A stretch of 64,000 nucleotides of DNA, from positions 62,001-126,000 of the forward strand of contig NZ_REFY01000005.1 of assembly GCF_003841485.1 (NCBI RefSeq), read 5' to 3'. Positions 35,920 to 45,540 of this stretch are shown here, piece after piece. Both the position numbers and the translations under genes were made by a program. Each line of letters starts with the position of its first letter. The stretch's first letter is position 1. Source of the DNA: Natrarchaeobius halalkaliphilus. Lineage in GTDB: Archaea > Halobacteriota > Halobacteria > Halobacteriales > Natrialbaceae. Below the pieces are notes generated by a model. The model was given only the letters and a program-made list of their open reading frames with translations, searched no databases and was not told the origin of the DNA.

Positions 35920-36861
35920 TCAGCCACGAATGTTCGTTCGTTTTCTCCCCTTCAGCCCGAAGAACTCGCGCGTTTCTGATGTAGTCGCGATCTCGCGTCC
36001 GGTCAGATCATGGGTCAATCGTACCACTTTCTCGACGAGATCTGCGTTGCTTTTCGCAAGTTTCCCCGATTCGAGGTAGAGGTTGTCCTCGAGTCCGACT
36101 CGAGCGTGACCCCCCATCTCTACCGCCTGTATCGCTCGCGGAAACTCGTGGCGGCCGGCTCCGAGGACGGAAAACGAGTACTCGTCTCCGAACAGTTTGT
36201 CCGCGATGTGGACCATGTGCGTCAGATTCTCCACGTCCGGGCCGATGCCACCGTGTATTCCCATGACGAACTGGAAATGAAGCGGCGTCTCCAGCAGCCC
36301 CCGCTCGACGTAGTGTTTCACGTTGTACAGGTGGCCGACGTCGTAACACTCGAGTTCGGGCTTCGTTCCGTGTTCGTTAAAGATCGGAAGGATCGTGTCG
36401 AGGTCTTCGAACGTGTTGTGAAAAATCAGGTCCCGGCTCCCCTCCAGATACTCCCGTTCCCAGTCGTGCTCGAACTCGTCGTATTTCTCGAGTATGGGAT
36501 ACAACCCGAAGTTGATCGAGCCCATGTTACAGGAGGCCATTTCGGGTTCGAGCTCGGGGACGACCCGAATTCTCTCTTCGGGTTTCATCGTGGGCGCACC
36601 CCCCGTCGTCGGCTGGATAATCACGTCACAGGCATCGTGTATTCGACCCGCGACGTCACGAAAGAGCTCCAGATCGGTCACCGGCTCCCCCGTTTCGGGA
36701 TCGCGAACGTGCAAGTGGATGATGCTCGCACCGGCCTCAGCCGCTGCGATCGCCTCTTCGGCAATTTCCTCCGGTTCGATCGGCAAGTACGGTGACATCG
36801 TCGGTACGTGTATCGCCCCGGTCACCGCACACGTAACGATCACCTTGTCAAACGAGCGCAT
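35920..36861 (-). CDS. BKACE family (beta-keto acid cleavage enzyme) paralog 2
   Basis: 313 residues, collinear with paralog 1 at 32031 and clearly its close relative. It keeps the zinc ligands H49 and H51 (HLHVRD) and the GLEDN acid pair. It also keeps the G-A-G-R-H-E-F segment (244-250) and E-L-E (179-181) expected in canonical members. It should therefore catalyse the usual acetyl-CoA-dependent cleavage that releases acetoacetate. It is divergent from the acyl-CoA synthetase at 37103, with a 240-base shared promoter region, suggesting coregulation. Confidence 0.9.
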   Translation of the reverse strand: MRSFDKVIVTCAVTGAIHVPTMSPYLPIEPEEIAEEAIAAAEAGASIIHLHVRDPETGEPVTDLELFRDVAGRIHDACDVIIQPTTGGAPTMKPEERIRVVPELEPEMASCNMGSINFGLYPILEKYDEFEHDWEREYLEGSRDLIFHNTFEDLDTILPIFNEHGTKPELECYDVGHLYNVKHYVERGLLETPLHFQFVMGIHGGIGPDVENLTHMVHIADKLFGDEYSFSVLGAGRHEFPRAIQAVEMGGHARVGLEDNLYLESGKLAKSNADLVEKVVRLTHDLTGREIATTSETREFFGLKGRKRTNIRG

Positions 36862-37102
36862 GCCGGCTCATACTGTACGCGTTCAGATAGATCTTCCGGT
36901 GGATACGACCCCGAACCGGCGAAACCGTCGGTGTAGCCGCCGCCCATTTCCGGATGCGATCCGACTGAGACTCGACCCGACGTTTCGGCACCACAACAGT
37001 TAACTACGTGAGTAGCGATCATTCCGTCATAAGACGTCTACTACCCGTACGCGAACGCGTGTTCGTTCGTTTCGACAGACGTCACACTTGGTGGAACGAC
37101 CA

Positions 37103-39127
37103 ATGGAATCCAATACCAACACGGAGACGATCGATGAGTTCGACGTCGTCCACGAACCCTCGAGCGAGTTCGTCGAATCGACGAACGTTCGGGCGTTCAT
37201 GGACGCACACGACATCGAGGACTACGAGGAGTTGATCGCTCGAACGACCGGCGACGTCGACGGCGTCGACGCCTCGGGGATCGACTGGTTCTGGGACGAA
37301 GTGATCGACTACCTCGAGATCGAGTTCTTCGATCCCTATCGGACCGTTCGAGACGACTCGGACGGCCCCCAGTTCGCGGATTGGTATCCCGAGGGGACGA
37401 TCAACGTCGCGCACAACGTTCTCGATAGACACGCGGCGACGGATAGCGCCGCCCGAAACAGCGTTGCCTGCATCTGGGAGGGCGAACCCGGGAACGTCAG
37501 AGAACTCACCTACCACGAACTCGCACGCCAGACGAACCGGGTCGCAAACGAACTCGAGGCCCGCGGCGTCGGCGTTGGCGATACGGTCGGTCTCTACATG
37601 CCGATGGTTCCCGAGGTACTCTCGATTCTCTACGGCTGCTTTTCGGTCGGAGCGATCGCTGTCCCCATTTTCTCCGGATTCGGCGTGGATGCGACCGCCA
37701 CCCGCCTCGAAGACAGCGAGTGCTCGCTCCTGTTCACCGGCGACGGGTTCTACCGGCGTGGACGCGAGATCACGCTCAAAGAGACGGCCGACGAAGCGAT
37801 CGAGAAGGCCGGTCACGTCGAGGACGTGATCGTCTTCGATCGCCTCGGCTCCAGCGACCCAGAAACCGATCTCGAGATTCCCTGGAACCCGGGGCGAGAT
37901 CACTGGTGGCACGACACCGTCTCCGATCGTCCGTCGACACACGAGACGGTCGAACTCCCCGCCGACCACGAGTCGATGATACTGTATTCGTCGGGAACGA
38001 CCGGAGCGCCGAAGGGGATCGTCCACACGCACGCCGGTGCCCTCGTCCAGGCGGCGAAGGAGGTCTACTTCGGGTTCGATCACAAGCCCGGTGACCGCTT
38101 CTTCTGGGTGAGCGACATCGGCTGGATGATGGGGCCGTGGACGCTGCTCGGCAACCACGCGTTCGGCGGAACCGTCTTCATGTACGAGGGCGCACCCGAT
38201 CATCCGAACCCCGACAGGTACTGGGAGATGATCGACCGCCACGGCATCACTACATTCGGCATCTCGCCGACGGCGATTCGAGCGCTACGCAAGCACGGCA
38301 ATCAATGGCTCGACGGGCACGATCTCTCTTCGCTGCGAATCCTCGGTTCGACGGGCGAGCCGTGGGATCCCGAGTCGTGGCGGTGGTTCTACGAGCAGAT
38401 CGGTCGCGGGGAGTGCCCGATCATGAACATCTCCGGCGGCACCGAGATCATGGGCTGTTTTCTCATGCCGATGCCGATCCAGTCGCTCAAACCCTGTACG
38501 CTCGGTGGTCCGGGGCTGGGGATGGACGTCGACATCGTCGATTCTTCCGGCGAGTCGGTCGCCGACGATCACGATCGCGGGTTCCTCGTCGCCCGCGACT
38601 CGTGTCCGAGCATGACGAAATCGCTCCTCGCCGGCGACGACCGCTACTTGGAGGAGTACTGGTCGACGTGGGACGACTGTTGGGACCACGGCGACTGGGC
38701 ACAGAAGGATGCCGACGGGTTCTGGTTTCTCCACGGGCGTGCGGACGACGCGCTCAACGTCGCCGGCCGAAAGGTCGGTCCGGCCGAGGTCGAGGGTGCC
38801 GCGATGGAACACGACGACGTCAATCAGGCCGCGGCGATCGGCGTTCCCGACGAGACGATCGGAACCGCCGTCGTTCTCTACGTCGTCGTCGAACCCGGTG
38901 CCGACGAGTCCGACCAGCTTCGAGACGAGATCCGGTCAGTCGTCGGTGACGAGCAGGGAAAACCGTTCCGTCCGCGTGAAGTCCTGTTCGTCGACGAGTT
39001 TCCGAAAACCCAGTCCGGAAAGATCGTACGCCGCACGATTCAGACCACGTACACCGGCGGCGAGCAGGGTGATCTTTCGAGTATCGAGAATCCGGACGCA
39101 CTCGACGCACTCGAGGAGGCGCGGTGA
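37103..39127 (+). CDS. AMP-forming acyl-CoA synthetase, acetyl/acetoacetyl-CoA synthetase-like
   Basis: 674 residues of the ANL superfamily, full ACS length. Visible motifs are P-loop YSSGTTGAPKG, the ACS-type WVSDIGWMMGPW and the C-terminal hinge and lysine in PKTQSGKIVRR. In acetyl-CoA synthetases the motif WWQTETG holds a Trp closing the acetate pocket. Here it reads NISGGTEI, as in enzymes for larger acids such as acetoacetate. Beside a BKACE gene and a thiolase, an acetoacetyl-CoA synthetase role is attractive (inference). ATG 37103 is preferred to an upstream TTG at 37088. Confidence 0.86.
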   Translation: MESNTNTETIDEFDVVHEPSSEFVESTNVRAFMDAHDIEDYEELIARTTGDVDGVDASGIDWFWDEVIDYLEIEFFDPYRTVRDDSDGPQFADWYPEGTINVAHNVLDRHAATDSAARNSVACIWEGEPGNVRELTYHELARQTNRVANELEARGVGVGDTVGLYMPMVPEVLSILYGCFSVGAIAVPIFSGFGVDATATRLEDSECSLLFTGDGFYRRGREITLKETADEAIEKAGHVEDVIVFDRLGSSDPETDLEIPWNPGRDHWWHDTVSDRPSTHETVELPADHESMILYSSGTTGAPKGIVHTHAGALVQAAKEVYFGFDHKPGDRFFWVSDIGWMMGPWTLLGNHAFGGTVFMYEGAPDHPNPDRYWEMIDRHGITTFGISPTAIRALRKHGNQWLDGHDLSSLRILGSTGEPWDPESWRWFYEQIGRGECPIMNISGGTEIMGCFLMPMPIQSLKPCTLGGPGLGMDVDIVDSSGESVADDHDRGFLVARDSCPSMTKSLLAGDDRYLEEYWSTWDDCWDHGDWAQKDADGFWFLHGRADDALNVAGRKVGPAEVEGAAMEHDDVNQAAAIGVPDETIGTAVVLYVVVEPGADESDQLRDEIRSVVGDEQGKPFRPREVLFVDEFPKTQSGKIVRRTIQTTYTGGEQGDLSSIENPDALDALEEAR

Positions 39128-39199
39128 CGATGGCGACGGTACCGACTCGAACGAGTGCCAGCGCGTGTGACGCTCTCCCGACGGGGGTTCGATAAACGG

Positions 39200-40366
39200 A
39201 TGACCGACGTCCGAATCGTCGGCGCTGGAATGACGTCGTTCGGCGACCACGCCGATCGAACGGGTCGCTCGCTGTTCAGCGACGTTGCGCGTCGCGCGCT
39301 CGAGGACGCGTCACTCTCCTCGGACGCCGTCGACGAGCTGTTCTTCTCTTCTTTCGCGGGAGAACTGTCCGAGTCTCAGAGTCATCAGGCCCCCCTGATG
39401 GCTTCGGCAGCCGGTGTCTCGGCCCCGGCGACGCGCGTCGAGGCCGCCTGCGCCTCCGGTGGCGCTGCCGTTCGTCAGGCGGTGACGTCGATCCGGGCCG
39501 GCGTCGCCGACGTCGTTCTCGTCGGCGGTGCCGAAAAGCTCACTCACCTCTCGACGCCGGACGCGACCGACGCGCTGTCGCTCGCGGCGGACGAGCGGTG
39601 GGAAACCCGAATCGGAACGACGTTTCCCGGAGCCTACGCGCTGATGGCGAGAGCGTATCTCGAGCGCTTCGACGCCGACCGGGAAGATCTCGCTCACGTG
39701 GCCGTCAAAAACCACGCGAACGCCGTCGACAACGAACTCGCGCAGTACCGAAACGAGATCGACGTCGAAGACGTTCTCGAGGCGCCGATCGTCTCGGAAC
39801 CGCTCGGGCTGTACGACTCGTGCCCGTTGACCGACGGTGCGGCCGCCCTCGTTCTGGCCAGCGACGACGTCGTTCGGTCGCGCGACCTCTCCGCGCCGGT
39901 GGAGATCGCGGGCATCGGTCAGGCGAGCGATCGTCTCTCGCTGCAAGAACGCGAGTCGCTGTGTGAAACGCCGGCGACGGAGACCGCTGCGAGACGCGCG
40001 TACGCCGCTTCCGGTATCGAACCGACGGACGTGGATCTCGCGGAGGTACACGACTGCTTCACCATCGCGGAGATTCTGGCGATCGAAGGGCTCGGATTCG
40101 CGGAGATCGGCGAGGGAGGTCGCGCCGCTCGAGACGGAACGACGACCGCGACGGGGACGATACCGGTCAATCTCTCGGGCGGTCTGAAGGCGAAGGGACA
40201 TCCCGTCGGCGCAACCGGGGTTGCACAGGTCGTCGAACTGGTAAAACTCCTGACCGGCGTCCACGCGAACGCCGACGCCGTCCCCGATTCGAGCGTTGGA
40301 CTCGCTCACAACGCGGGCGGAACGGTCGCTTCGGCGGTCGTCTCCGTCCTCGAGGTGGTCGAATGA
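39200..40366 (+). CDS. Thiolase family acetyl-CoA acetyltransferase
   Basis: 388 residues. The nucleophile is C84 (VEAACASGGAAV), and the C-terminal catalytic segments are EVHDCFTIAEI and GGLKAKGHPVGATG. Archaeal thiolases of this type work with a DUF35 partner, encoded directly downstream with a four-base ATGA overlap. It would split acetoacetyl-CoA or a longer 3-ketoacyl-CoA with CoA, or run in reverse. It begins 72 bases after the synthetase gene and is likely in the same operon. An upstream in-frame ATG at 39155 is less likely. Confidence 0.88.
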   Translation: MTDVRIVGAGMTSFGDHADRTGRSLFSDVARRALEDASLSSDAVDELFFSSFAGELSESQSHQAPLMASAAGVSAPATRVEAACASGGAAVRQAVTSIRAGVADVVLVGGAEKLTHLSTPDATDALSLAADERWETRIGTTFPGAYALMARAYLERFDADREDLAHVAVKNHANAVDNELAQYRNEIDVEDVLEAPIVSEPLGLYDSCPLTDGAAALVLASDDVVRSRDLSAPVEIAGIGQASDRLSLQERESLCETPATETAARRAYAASGIEPTDVDLAEVHDCFTIAEILAIEGLGFAEIGEGGRAARDGTTTATGTIPVNLSGGLKAKGHPVGATGVAQVVELVKLLTGVHANADAVPDSSVGLAHNAGGTVASAVVSVLEVVE

Positions 40367-40740
40367 ACGGCGAGGTCGGTCTCGAGGAGTGGCTGGACGC
40401 GGTGGCTCTTGGTGACGGCTACTACCACCGCTGTTCGTCGGGGCACTCGACGCTCCCTCCGGGCGACCGCTGTCCGGAGTGCGGTAGCGGACTCGAACGA
40501 CGACCGCTGCCGTCTCGCGGCGAACTGCGTTCGTACACCGTCTCGAACGTTTCGACGCCCGAGTACGACGATCAGACGCCACTCGGGATCGGTATCGCAA
40601 CGTTCGGATCGGTCGACGTGACCGCACGGTTACCGGCGGTCGAATCCGGCAGGCTCGAGACGGGAACGACCGTCCGTCTGTCCGTCGAGGAACGACGGTC
40701 GGACGGCTCTCGAATCCCGGTCTTCCGACTCGATCGGTAA
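40363..40740 (+). CDS. DUF35 Zn-ribbon/OB-fold acyl-CoA-binding partner of the thiolase
   Basis: 125 residues. The N-terminal Zn ribbon uses C24, C37 and C40, with H28 likely replacing the usual fourth cysteine (RCSSGH and DRCPECGSG). A C-terminal OB fold follows (LRSYTVSNVSTPEYDDQTPLGIGIATF). DUF35 proteins bind the CoA substrate and bridge archaeal thiolases to partner enzymes. The ATGA overlap with the thiolase stop supports a stoichiometric complex. Confidence 0.87.
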   Translation: MNGEVGLEEWLDAVALGDGYYHRCSSGHSTLPPGDRCPECGSGLERRPLPSRGELRSYTVSNVSTPEYDDQTPLGIGIATFGSVDVTARLPAVESGRLETGTTVRLSVEERRSDGSRIPVFRLDR

Positions 40741-40831
40741 ACGAACGGTTCGAACGTGGCGTCAGGCGAGTTGGCGCGCGCGGAGTATCGAAGCGGAGGT
40801 TACATGGCGATCCGTCACCGATAGCTACTGC

Positions 40832-42184
40832 ATGGCCGACATCGAGAACCGATCGGTACTTTCACGAACGACAGGCCACGAGACGGCGCTCGCCTGTCTC
40901 GAGGCCGGAATCGAGGCCGCACATCCGGACAACCTCGTCGCCGAACGACTCTCGCTCGAGGGCGACGAACTCACGATCGACGGCTTCGGTACCGGGCGAA
41001 CGGTGTTCGACCTCGAACGGTACGACGACGTGGTTCTCGTTGGCGGCGGGAACGCCGCCAGCCAGCTCGCCAGCGCGGTCGAGGACCTCCTCGGCGAGCG
41101 AATCGGCGGGGGCGCTGTCGTCACCGACGATCCGGTCGGGACGGATCGCATCGACGTCTTCGTCGGCGACCATCCGGTTCCGAGCCGTCGCGGCGTCCGC
41201 AACGCCGATCGCGTCCTCGAACTCGCACAGAGTGCAACCGAAGACGACCTCGTGATCGCCTGTCTGACCGGCGGTGGGAGTGCGTTGCTCCCGGCTCCGG
41301 TCGATTCGATCTCGCTTTCAGAGTTGCAGACGACGACCGATCGGCTGCTCGCGTCCGGCGCGACGATCCACGAGATCAACGCCGTCCGAAAGCACTGTTC
41401 GCTGATCAAAGGCGGCCAACTCGCACGCGGCGCGTCTCCCGCGACCGTCGTCGGCCTGGTGGTAAGCGACGTGGTTGGCGACGATCCGAGTGTCGTCGCG
41501 AGCGGACCGACCGTTCCGGATTCGACGACGTACGAGGACGCGATCGCCGTCTTCGAGCGGTACGATCTCGACGTCCCGGACGCCGTTTGGACCCACCTTC
41601 GAAACGGCCTCGACGGCTCGGTACCGGAGACGCCCGGACCGGACGATCCGCTGTTCGAGCGCGTCTCGACGCACGTTCTCGGAAACAATCGAACCGCCCT
41701 CGACGCGGCCGCCGAGGCGGCCGCCGCCCGCGGTTACGAGCCGGTCGTCCTCTCGTCTCGAGTCCGGGGTGAAGCGCGCGAGGCCGCGCTCACCCACGTC
41801 GCGATCGCGGAGGAGTGCCGGACGACGGGAGATCCGGTTGCGCCACCCGCCGTTTTTCTCTCGGGTGGCGAAACGACGGTGACGCTGGGCCAGGAGTACG
41901 GCACCGGCGGCCCCAATCAGGAGTTCGTCCTGAGCGCCGCCGTCGAACTCGAACTGGACGGCGTCGTCGTCGCCGCGGTGGACACCGACGGCATCGACGG
42001 GGCGACCGACGCGGCCGGCGCGATCGCGGACGCGTCGTCGGTGGACACAGTCGAGGGAAGGACCGCGCTCGAGTCGAACGATTCGACGACCGCGCTTTCC
42101 CAAGCGGGCTCGATCGTTCGAACGGGACAGACGGGAACCAACGTCAACGACCTGCGCGTTTTCGTCGTCGATTCGAACCGCTGA
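40832..42184 (+). CDS. Glycerate 2-kinase, MOFRL family
   Basis: 450 residues. The N-terminal DUF4147 domain has VVLVGGGNAASQLASAVED and LTGGGSALLPAP; the C-terminal MOFRL domain has FLSGGETTVTLG, GGPNQEFVLSAAVEL and DTDGIDGATDAAG. These kinases phosphorylate D-glycerate to 2-phosphoglycerate with ATP, feeding C3 units into central metabolism. It is 90 bases after the DUF35 gene and could be the last gene of that operon or independent. Length and motifs are complete. Confidence 0.88.
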   Translation: MADIENRSVLSRTTGHETALACLEAGIEAAHPDNLVAERLSLEGDELTIDGFGTGRTVFDLERYDDVVLVGGGNAASQLASAVEDLLGERIGGGAVVTDDPVGTDRIDVFVGDHPVPSRRGVRNADRVLELAQSATEDDLVIACLTGGGSALLPAPVDSISLSELQTTTDRLLASGATIHEINAVRKHCSLIKGGQLARGASPATVVGLVVSDVVGDDPSVVASGPTVPDSTTYEDAIAVFERYDLDVPDAVWTHLRNGLDGSVPETPGPDDPLFERVSTHVLGNNRTALDAAAEAAAARGYEPVVLSSRVRGEAREAALTHVAIAEECRTTGDPVAPPAVFLSGGETTVTLGQEYGTGGPNQEFVLSAAVELELDGVVVAAVDTDGIDGATDAAGAIADASSVDTVEGRTALESNDSTTALSQAGSIVRTGQTGTNVNDLRVFVVDSNR

Positions 42185-42445
42185 GCGCCCGCCGACGTTC
42201 CGCTTCGTACGGTCCGCTGTATTCGTGTCCCGGCGCAACCGCCGAGCGGGTTGTGGTCGCTCTGGAACCGACGAGCAGCGGCGCGTCTCAGCGTACGCAA
42301 CGGATCATCGTGTCAGTCGTTGCGATCCACCGCATCGCTCGAGCGAGCGTCGACCGTTCCGTCGTGAGCATTAACACGGAGACGTCGAACGCACCGATCC
42401 AACTGACATGAGGATTTTGATCGCCAGTTCGAACAATAGTAACGA

Positions 42446-43413
42446 TTAAAAGCAATTGCTCATCTAGGGGTAGTGAATTGGTCTCGAGCGGTAATGATCT
42501 CGGTCGTGAGTTCGTGGAGTGAGTCAAAGAGCCGATTGCTGAAATCCGCTTGGAACTGTCTCCAGTACTCTTCTAGTGCATTCAACTCCGGCGAATATTA
42601 CGGTAATGTAACGAACGCGAGGTCCGTTGCGGCCGACGCCTGAAATACGGCGCTTTATCGAGCACGATAATTAACCTCATAGAATTCTTTGTATACTACG
42701 TAAATGAAATGTATGGTATAATTATGTTGACATTGTCCGCGACTCGGTAGAAAAATCGATCGCTGCTCTCGGTGATCACGTCCAGCAAGCACGTACGATC
42801 GCGTTGTCCAGAAAATCCCACGTTCGGTCGTGTACCGCACGGAAATCATGTGGTACGTGGCTCGACTTGATGAATTTCTTGGTTTGATCGATTCAGACTA
42901 CTGTGGCGTCCATCTCTCGCTGCTTTTATGAGTTCCTCGCGGAACGTTTCTTGCACCTCAATATCAGACCCGACGGCTGTACGGCCTGGTTTGATAGCTC
43001 AATGCCGCTTCTTTGAGCAACCGCCGGTAGCTCGGAATTGAGTACTCGATATATAGGTCTCGTCGAGATAGTGCTGTGCGAGCGTCGGTGTTCACGCCGG
43101 TGTGTCGATTTCAATTTCACCGGTGGTTCGCGGAAAACGCCTTTGAATTCTTATTACTTTATCATTGTGTTTCACATCTACTACTAGCCATTTTATATTA
43201 ATGTAGACTGTTAGACTGACTCGTCGGTGTCGAGTCGCTTGAGTCAGCTGTAGATCGTTCGGCGGTAGGTGTCGTGATATTCGACAAGTCCAGTCTGTGT
43301 CACTCCGTTTTGCACATGTCCGTCGCTAATAACCGCTGTATTGGCTGCTTTTTCTCGACATTGTTGAGCGTACCGTGAAGTCCTTCGACAAAAACCCCGT
43401 TGAGATAGTTCAA
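42446..43413 (-). pseudogene. Decayed IS630-family transposase, copy A
   Basis: Translating the minus strand gives ordered pieces of a haloarchaeal IS630 transposase in several frames with stops. N-terminal: YLNGVFVEGLHGTLNNVEKKQPIQRLLA. Helix-turn-helix: RRTIYS-LKRLDTDESV. Catalytic C-terminal part: FQASAATDLAFVTLP-YSPELNALEEYWRQFQADFSNRLFDSLHELTTEI. The DDE glutamate region (ELNALEEYW) remains. Frameshifts and stops mean it is inactive. A related decayed copy is at 57072, with a 119-bp identical stretch. Confidence 0.85.
42963..43081. repeat. 119-bp direct repeat shared with 57680-57798
   Basis: These 119 bases appear identical, in the same orientation, to 57680-57798, inside the two decayed IS630 copies. 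The flanking transposase sequence on both sides has diverged substantially, so the identity is patchy. Recent gene conversion between the relics, or conserved function of this segment, are possible explanations. Confidence 0.85.
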
Positions 43414-43581
43414 TAAACCTGTAACAAAAATCGAGTAAAAAATTCTAATGCCTAGTATAGTCCACAATTTATTTTCCTGGTTTCCTTATGCTAATGTACC
43501 TTTCTGGCAGTTGGATCCGGTACCCCATCCAGAATGTTTCGAGGATCGAGCTGTTCCGCGTTGAACTGTAGAAGAGGTTCT

Positions 43582-43925
43582 GTGAACCGAGGACTACTCA
43601 ACCAGATATCCGATGTTCTCGCCACGTTTGACCTCGACGAGGCACCACACTACAGCTCACTCTGTCGGTGGGAACAACAGTACCGGATGAGTGAAACGGG
43701 CTTCTCGAAATTGAAGGAAGCCGACGGCGAGAAGCTTCGCTTCCGGAGCTGGTATAATGACCGAGAGAAGTATTGGGAACAGCTGTCCGAGATAGTACCA
43801 CTACAGGAACCAGCTGTCGGCAGGTGGAGTAGAACTATTCCCAGGACTTAGCTAATCCATTAGGCCAGTTCCGGGAGCTGACTCGCAGTGCATCGTGCAT
43901 AGCCTAATGCAGGCGGCGAGCCTGA
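43582..43925 (+). pseudogene. IS5-type transposase relic with internal deletion and a small insertion
   Basis: An N-terminal piece (LLNQISDVLATFDLDEAPHYSSLCRWEQQYRM) runs in frame straight into a C-terminal piece (SETGFSKLKEADGEKLRFRSW). The catalytic middle expected for haloarchaeal IS5-family transposases is missing. After RSWY the frame is interrupted by about 108 foreign bases (43755-43862), then resumes as GQFRELTR and, shifted by one base, QCIVHSLMQAAS. Upstream N-terminal sequence is degenerate. Clearly non-functional. Confidence 0.75.
43755..43862. mobile_element. Candidate miniature element inserted in the IS5-type relic
   Basis: About 108 bases break the transposase relic between RSWY and GQFREL. 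The ends are short inverted repeats (TAATG at 43755-43759, CATTA at 43858-43862). The right part (43782-43861) recurs, diverged, at window positions 1-80 and stops at the same boundary. Non-coding and too short to encode a transposase, so possibly a MITE or a solo end of a larger element. Confidence 0.5.
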
Positions 43926-43971
43926 GTGGTCTGCGAAAGCGTTGACCCCTTTGGAAGCGTATCTTTCTCGA

Positions 43972-44463
43972 TGAACAACAGTCAACGTGGTTTGTTGGTG
44001 CAGCATTTGTCCGAAGCGGAACTCGATCAAGCGGTTGAAGCGGCTCAGAAGGCCGACGAGACCCGTCTCGTCCGGAGACTGTGTTTCATCAAGAACCTGT
44101 ACCAAGGAGATACGCGCGAGCAAGCGGGCCGACGCGTCGGGATCTCCAGGTCCACGACGCGTCGCTGGGCAGTTGCCTGGAATGATGATGGAATCGAGGG
44201 GCTCTCATCACGCGAAACTCACCCAGAAACGGGCTGACGAACTCGACATCGAGTTCGTCTTCATCCCTTCGTATTCACCGACGCTAAACGCCATCGAACC
44301 ACTGTGGAAAGACCTGAAGCGCGAGATCTCGCCAGAGATCTTCGCAGATCGAGACCACTTCAAAGAGTTCCTCACTGAGACATTTCTTCGGTTGAGCCAT
44401 CGGCTGAGCTTTGCTAATGACTGGATCGAGACATTCCTCCCAGATGTTCAGAAGTTGTGCTGA
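43972..44463 (+). pseudogene. Second type of IS630-family transposase with internal deletion
   Basis: The first part (43972-44210) encodes an intact N-terminal helix-turn-helix region, LLVQHLSEAELDQAVEAAQKADETRLVRRLCFIKNLYQGDTREQAGRRVGISRSTTRRWAVAWNDDGIEG. It then shifts frame into SHHAKLTQKRADELDIEFVFIPSYSPTLNAIEPLWKDLKREI and the natural C-terminus DWIETFLPDVQKLC. The central 200 or so residues with the first catalytic aspartates are missing. The join lies in GGCTCTCATCACGCG at about 44198-44212. Inactive, but the sequence kept is little decayed, so the deletion may be recent. Confidence 0.8.
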
Positions 44464-45411
44464 TCACTCAACTCGCCGCCTGCTCCATCTTCTCTGGGCG
44501 TATCCAGGAGAAGCATCGTCGTCATTGGACCAATAGTGAAAGATACCATGATTTCACCCCTTCGATAAATACTTCTGGCGATAACTCCTGTATCTTCTGA
44601 CTCCAAGAATCGGTCTCGCATGTCGTAAAACCGTGAGTGATCGACCTCATTCCGACGCGTCTTGCGTTTAACAAGGCATGGCAGGACCTGGATTGCGGCC
44701 GTTTCAACGGTGTCGGCTCGAGATCGATTGCGAATCGATCAACACACACTCTTAGTGTGTGTATTCACTGACTAGTTTTGTCGTTGATCCCATTTAGATC
44801 GGTTCGACTGTGTACGCATTGACTTCAATAGTTAATATTCACTATATTACCCAAAACTTCGTATTTAATTCCATTATTCATATATAATTAAACATTGTAT
44901 ATCATAATATCTTAAATCCTACTCGCTATCAACGATAGTTAGTCGCAGTGAACGTATTATACGACGGTTACCAACAGCGATGATTCACAGATTTCATATT
45001 GAATAACCTATAATTGACGAAATCTACAGTATGAATACAAAAACATATTCAATTATAGTATTATTTGTATGATATGAATCTATGAAAGTCCTCCAAACGA
45101 GCTTTATGTATGCTTGGTGATATCCTTCTGGGTGAGCGCAGTACTCACCCAATCAATCGTTGAGAACCGCTGGAAGGCGTTGGTTTCGAAAAGTCGAACA
45201 CCCAGTAGGCAGGAGAGCCCTTTCTTCGCAGTGCTGTTGCCGTTGAGAGCACGAATAATGCACCTTGAGAGATAGTTCGAAATTGGTTAAATATCTGTAA
45301 AATCAATCGCTGCATCCCGTTTTTGGGATGGCCACTGAATCAGTGAAAATACCGGAATCAAGCTCCATCCAGTGATTCTACGAAGCAAATCATGCGCCGC
45401 TTGAAACCGTA
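44464..45411. other. AT-rich gene-free stretch with small hairpins
   Basis: No convincing gene. The part from 44840 to 45080 is strongly AT-rich. Two small dyads are visible: GGGTGAG-N7-CTCACCC at 45130-45150 and CATCCC-N6-GGGATG at 45313-45330. A minus-strand frame at 44522-44749 could be a transposase scrap but no family is recognised. Confidence 0.45.
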
Positions 45412-45516
45412 TCACTCAGCTAACTCTTCCGGAGTAATGTCTTTGTGTACACAGTCGCCGTTAACAACCGTTGCATCGGACTTTTCACCAATCTTATCGG
45501 GAGCATAATCATAGCT
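45412..45516 (-). pseudogene. Possible C-terminal fragment of an unidentified acidic protein
   Basis: Reading the minus strand from 45516 to the stop at 45412 gives SYDYAPDKIGEKSDATVVNGDCVHKDITPEELAE, which has haloarchaeal acidic composition and ends at a proper stop. A stop codon lies immediately upstream in frame, and no start precedes it. It lies just after the ABC permease gene on the same strand and may be the tail of a deleted gene of that operon. The family is not recognised. Confidence 0.35.
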
Positions 45517-45540
45517 CTATTGTAATTCAAGATCAAGAGG

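Noticed and set aside
44522-44749. 75-residue minus-strand protein
   Set aside because: Not acidic, isolated in a decayed AT-rich region; at best a transposase scrap of unknown family.
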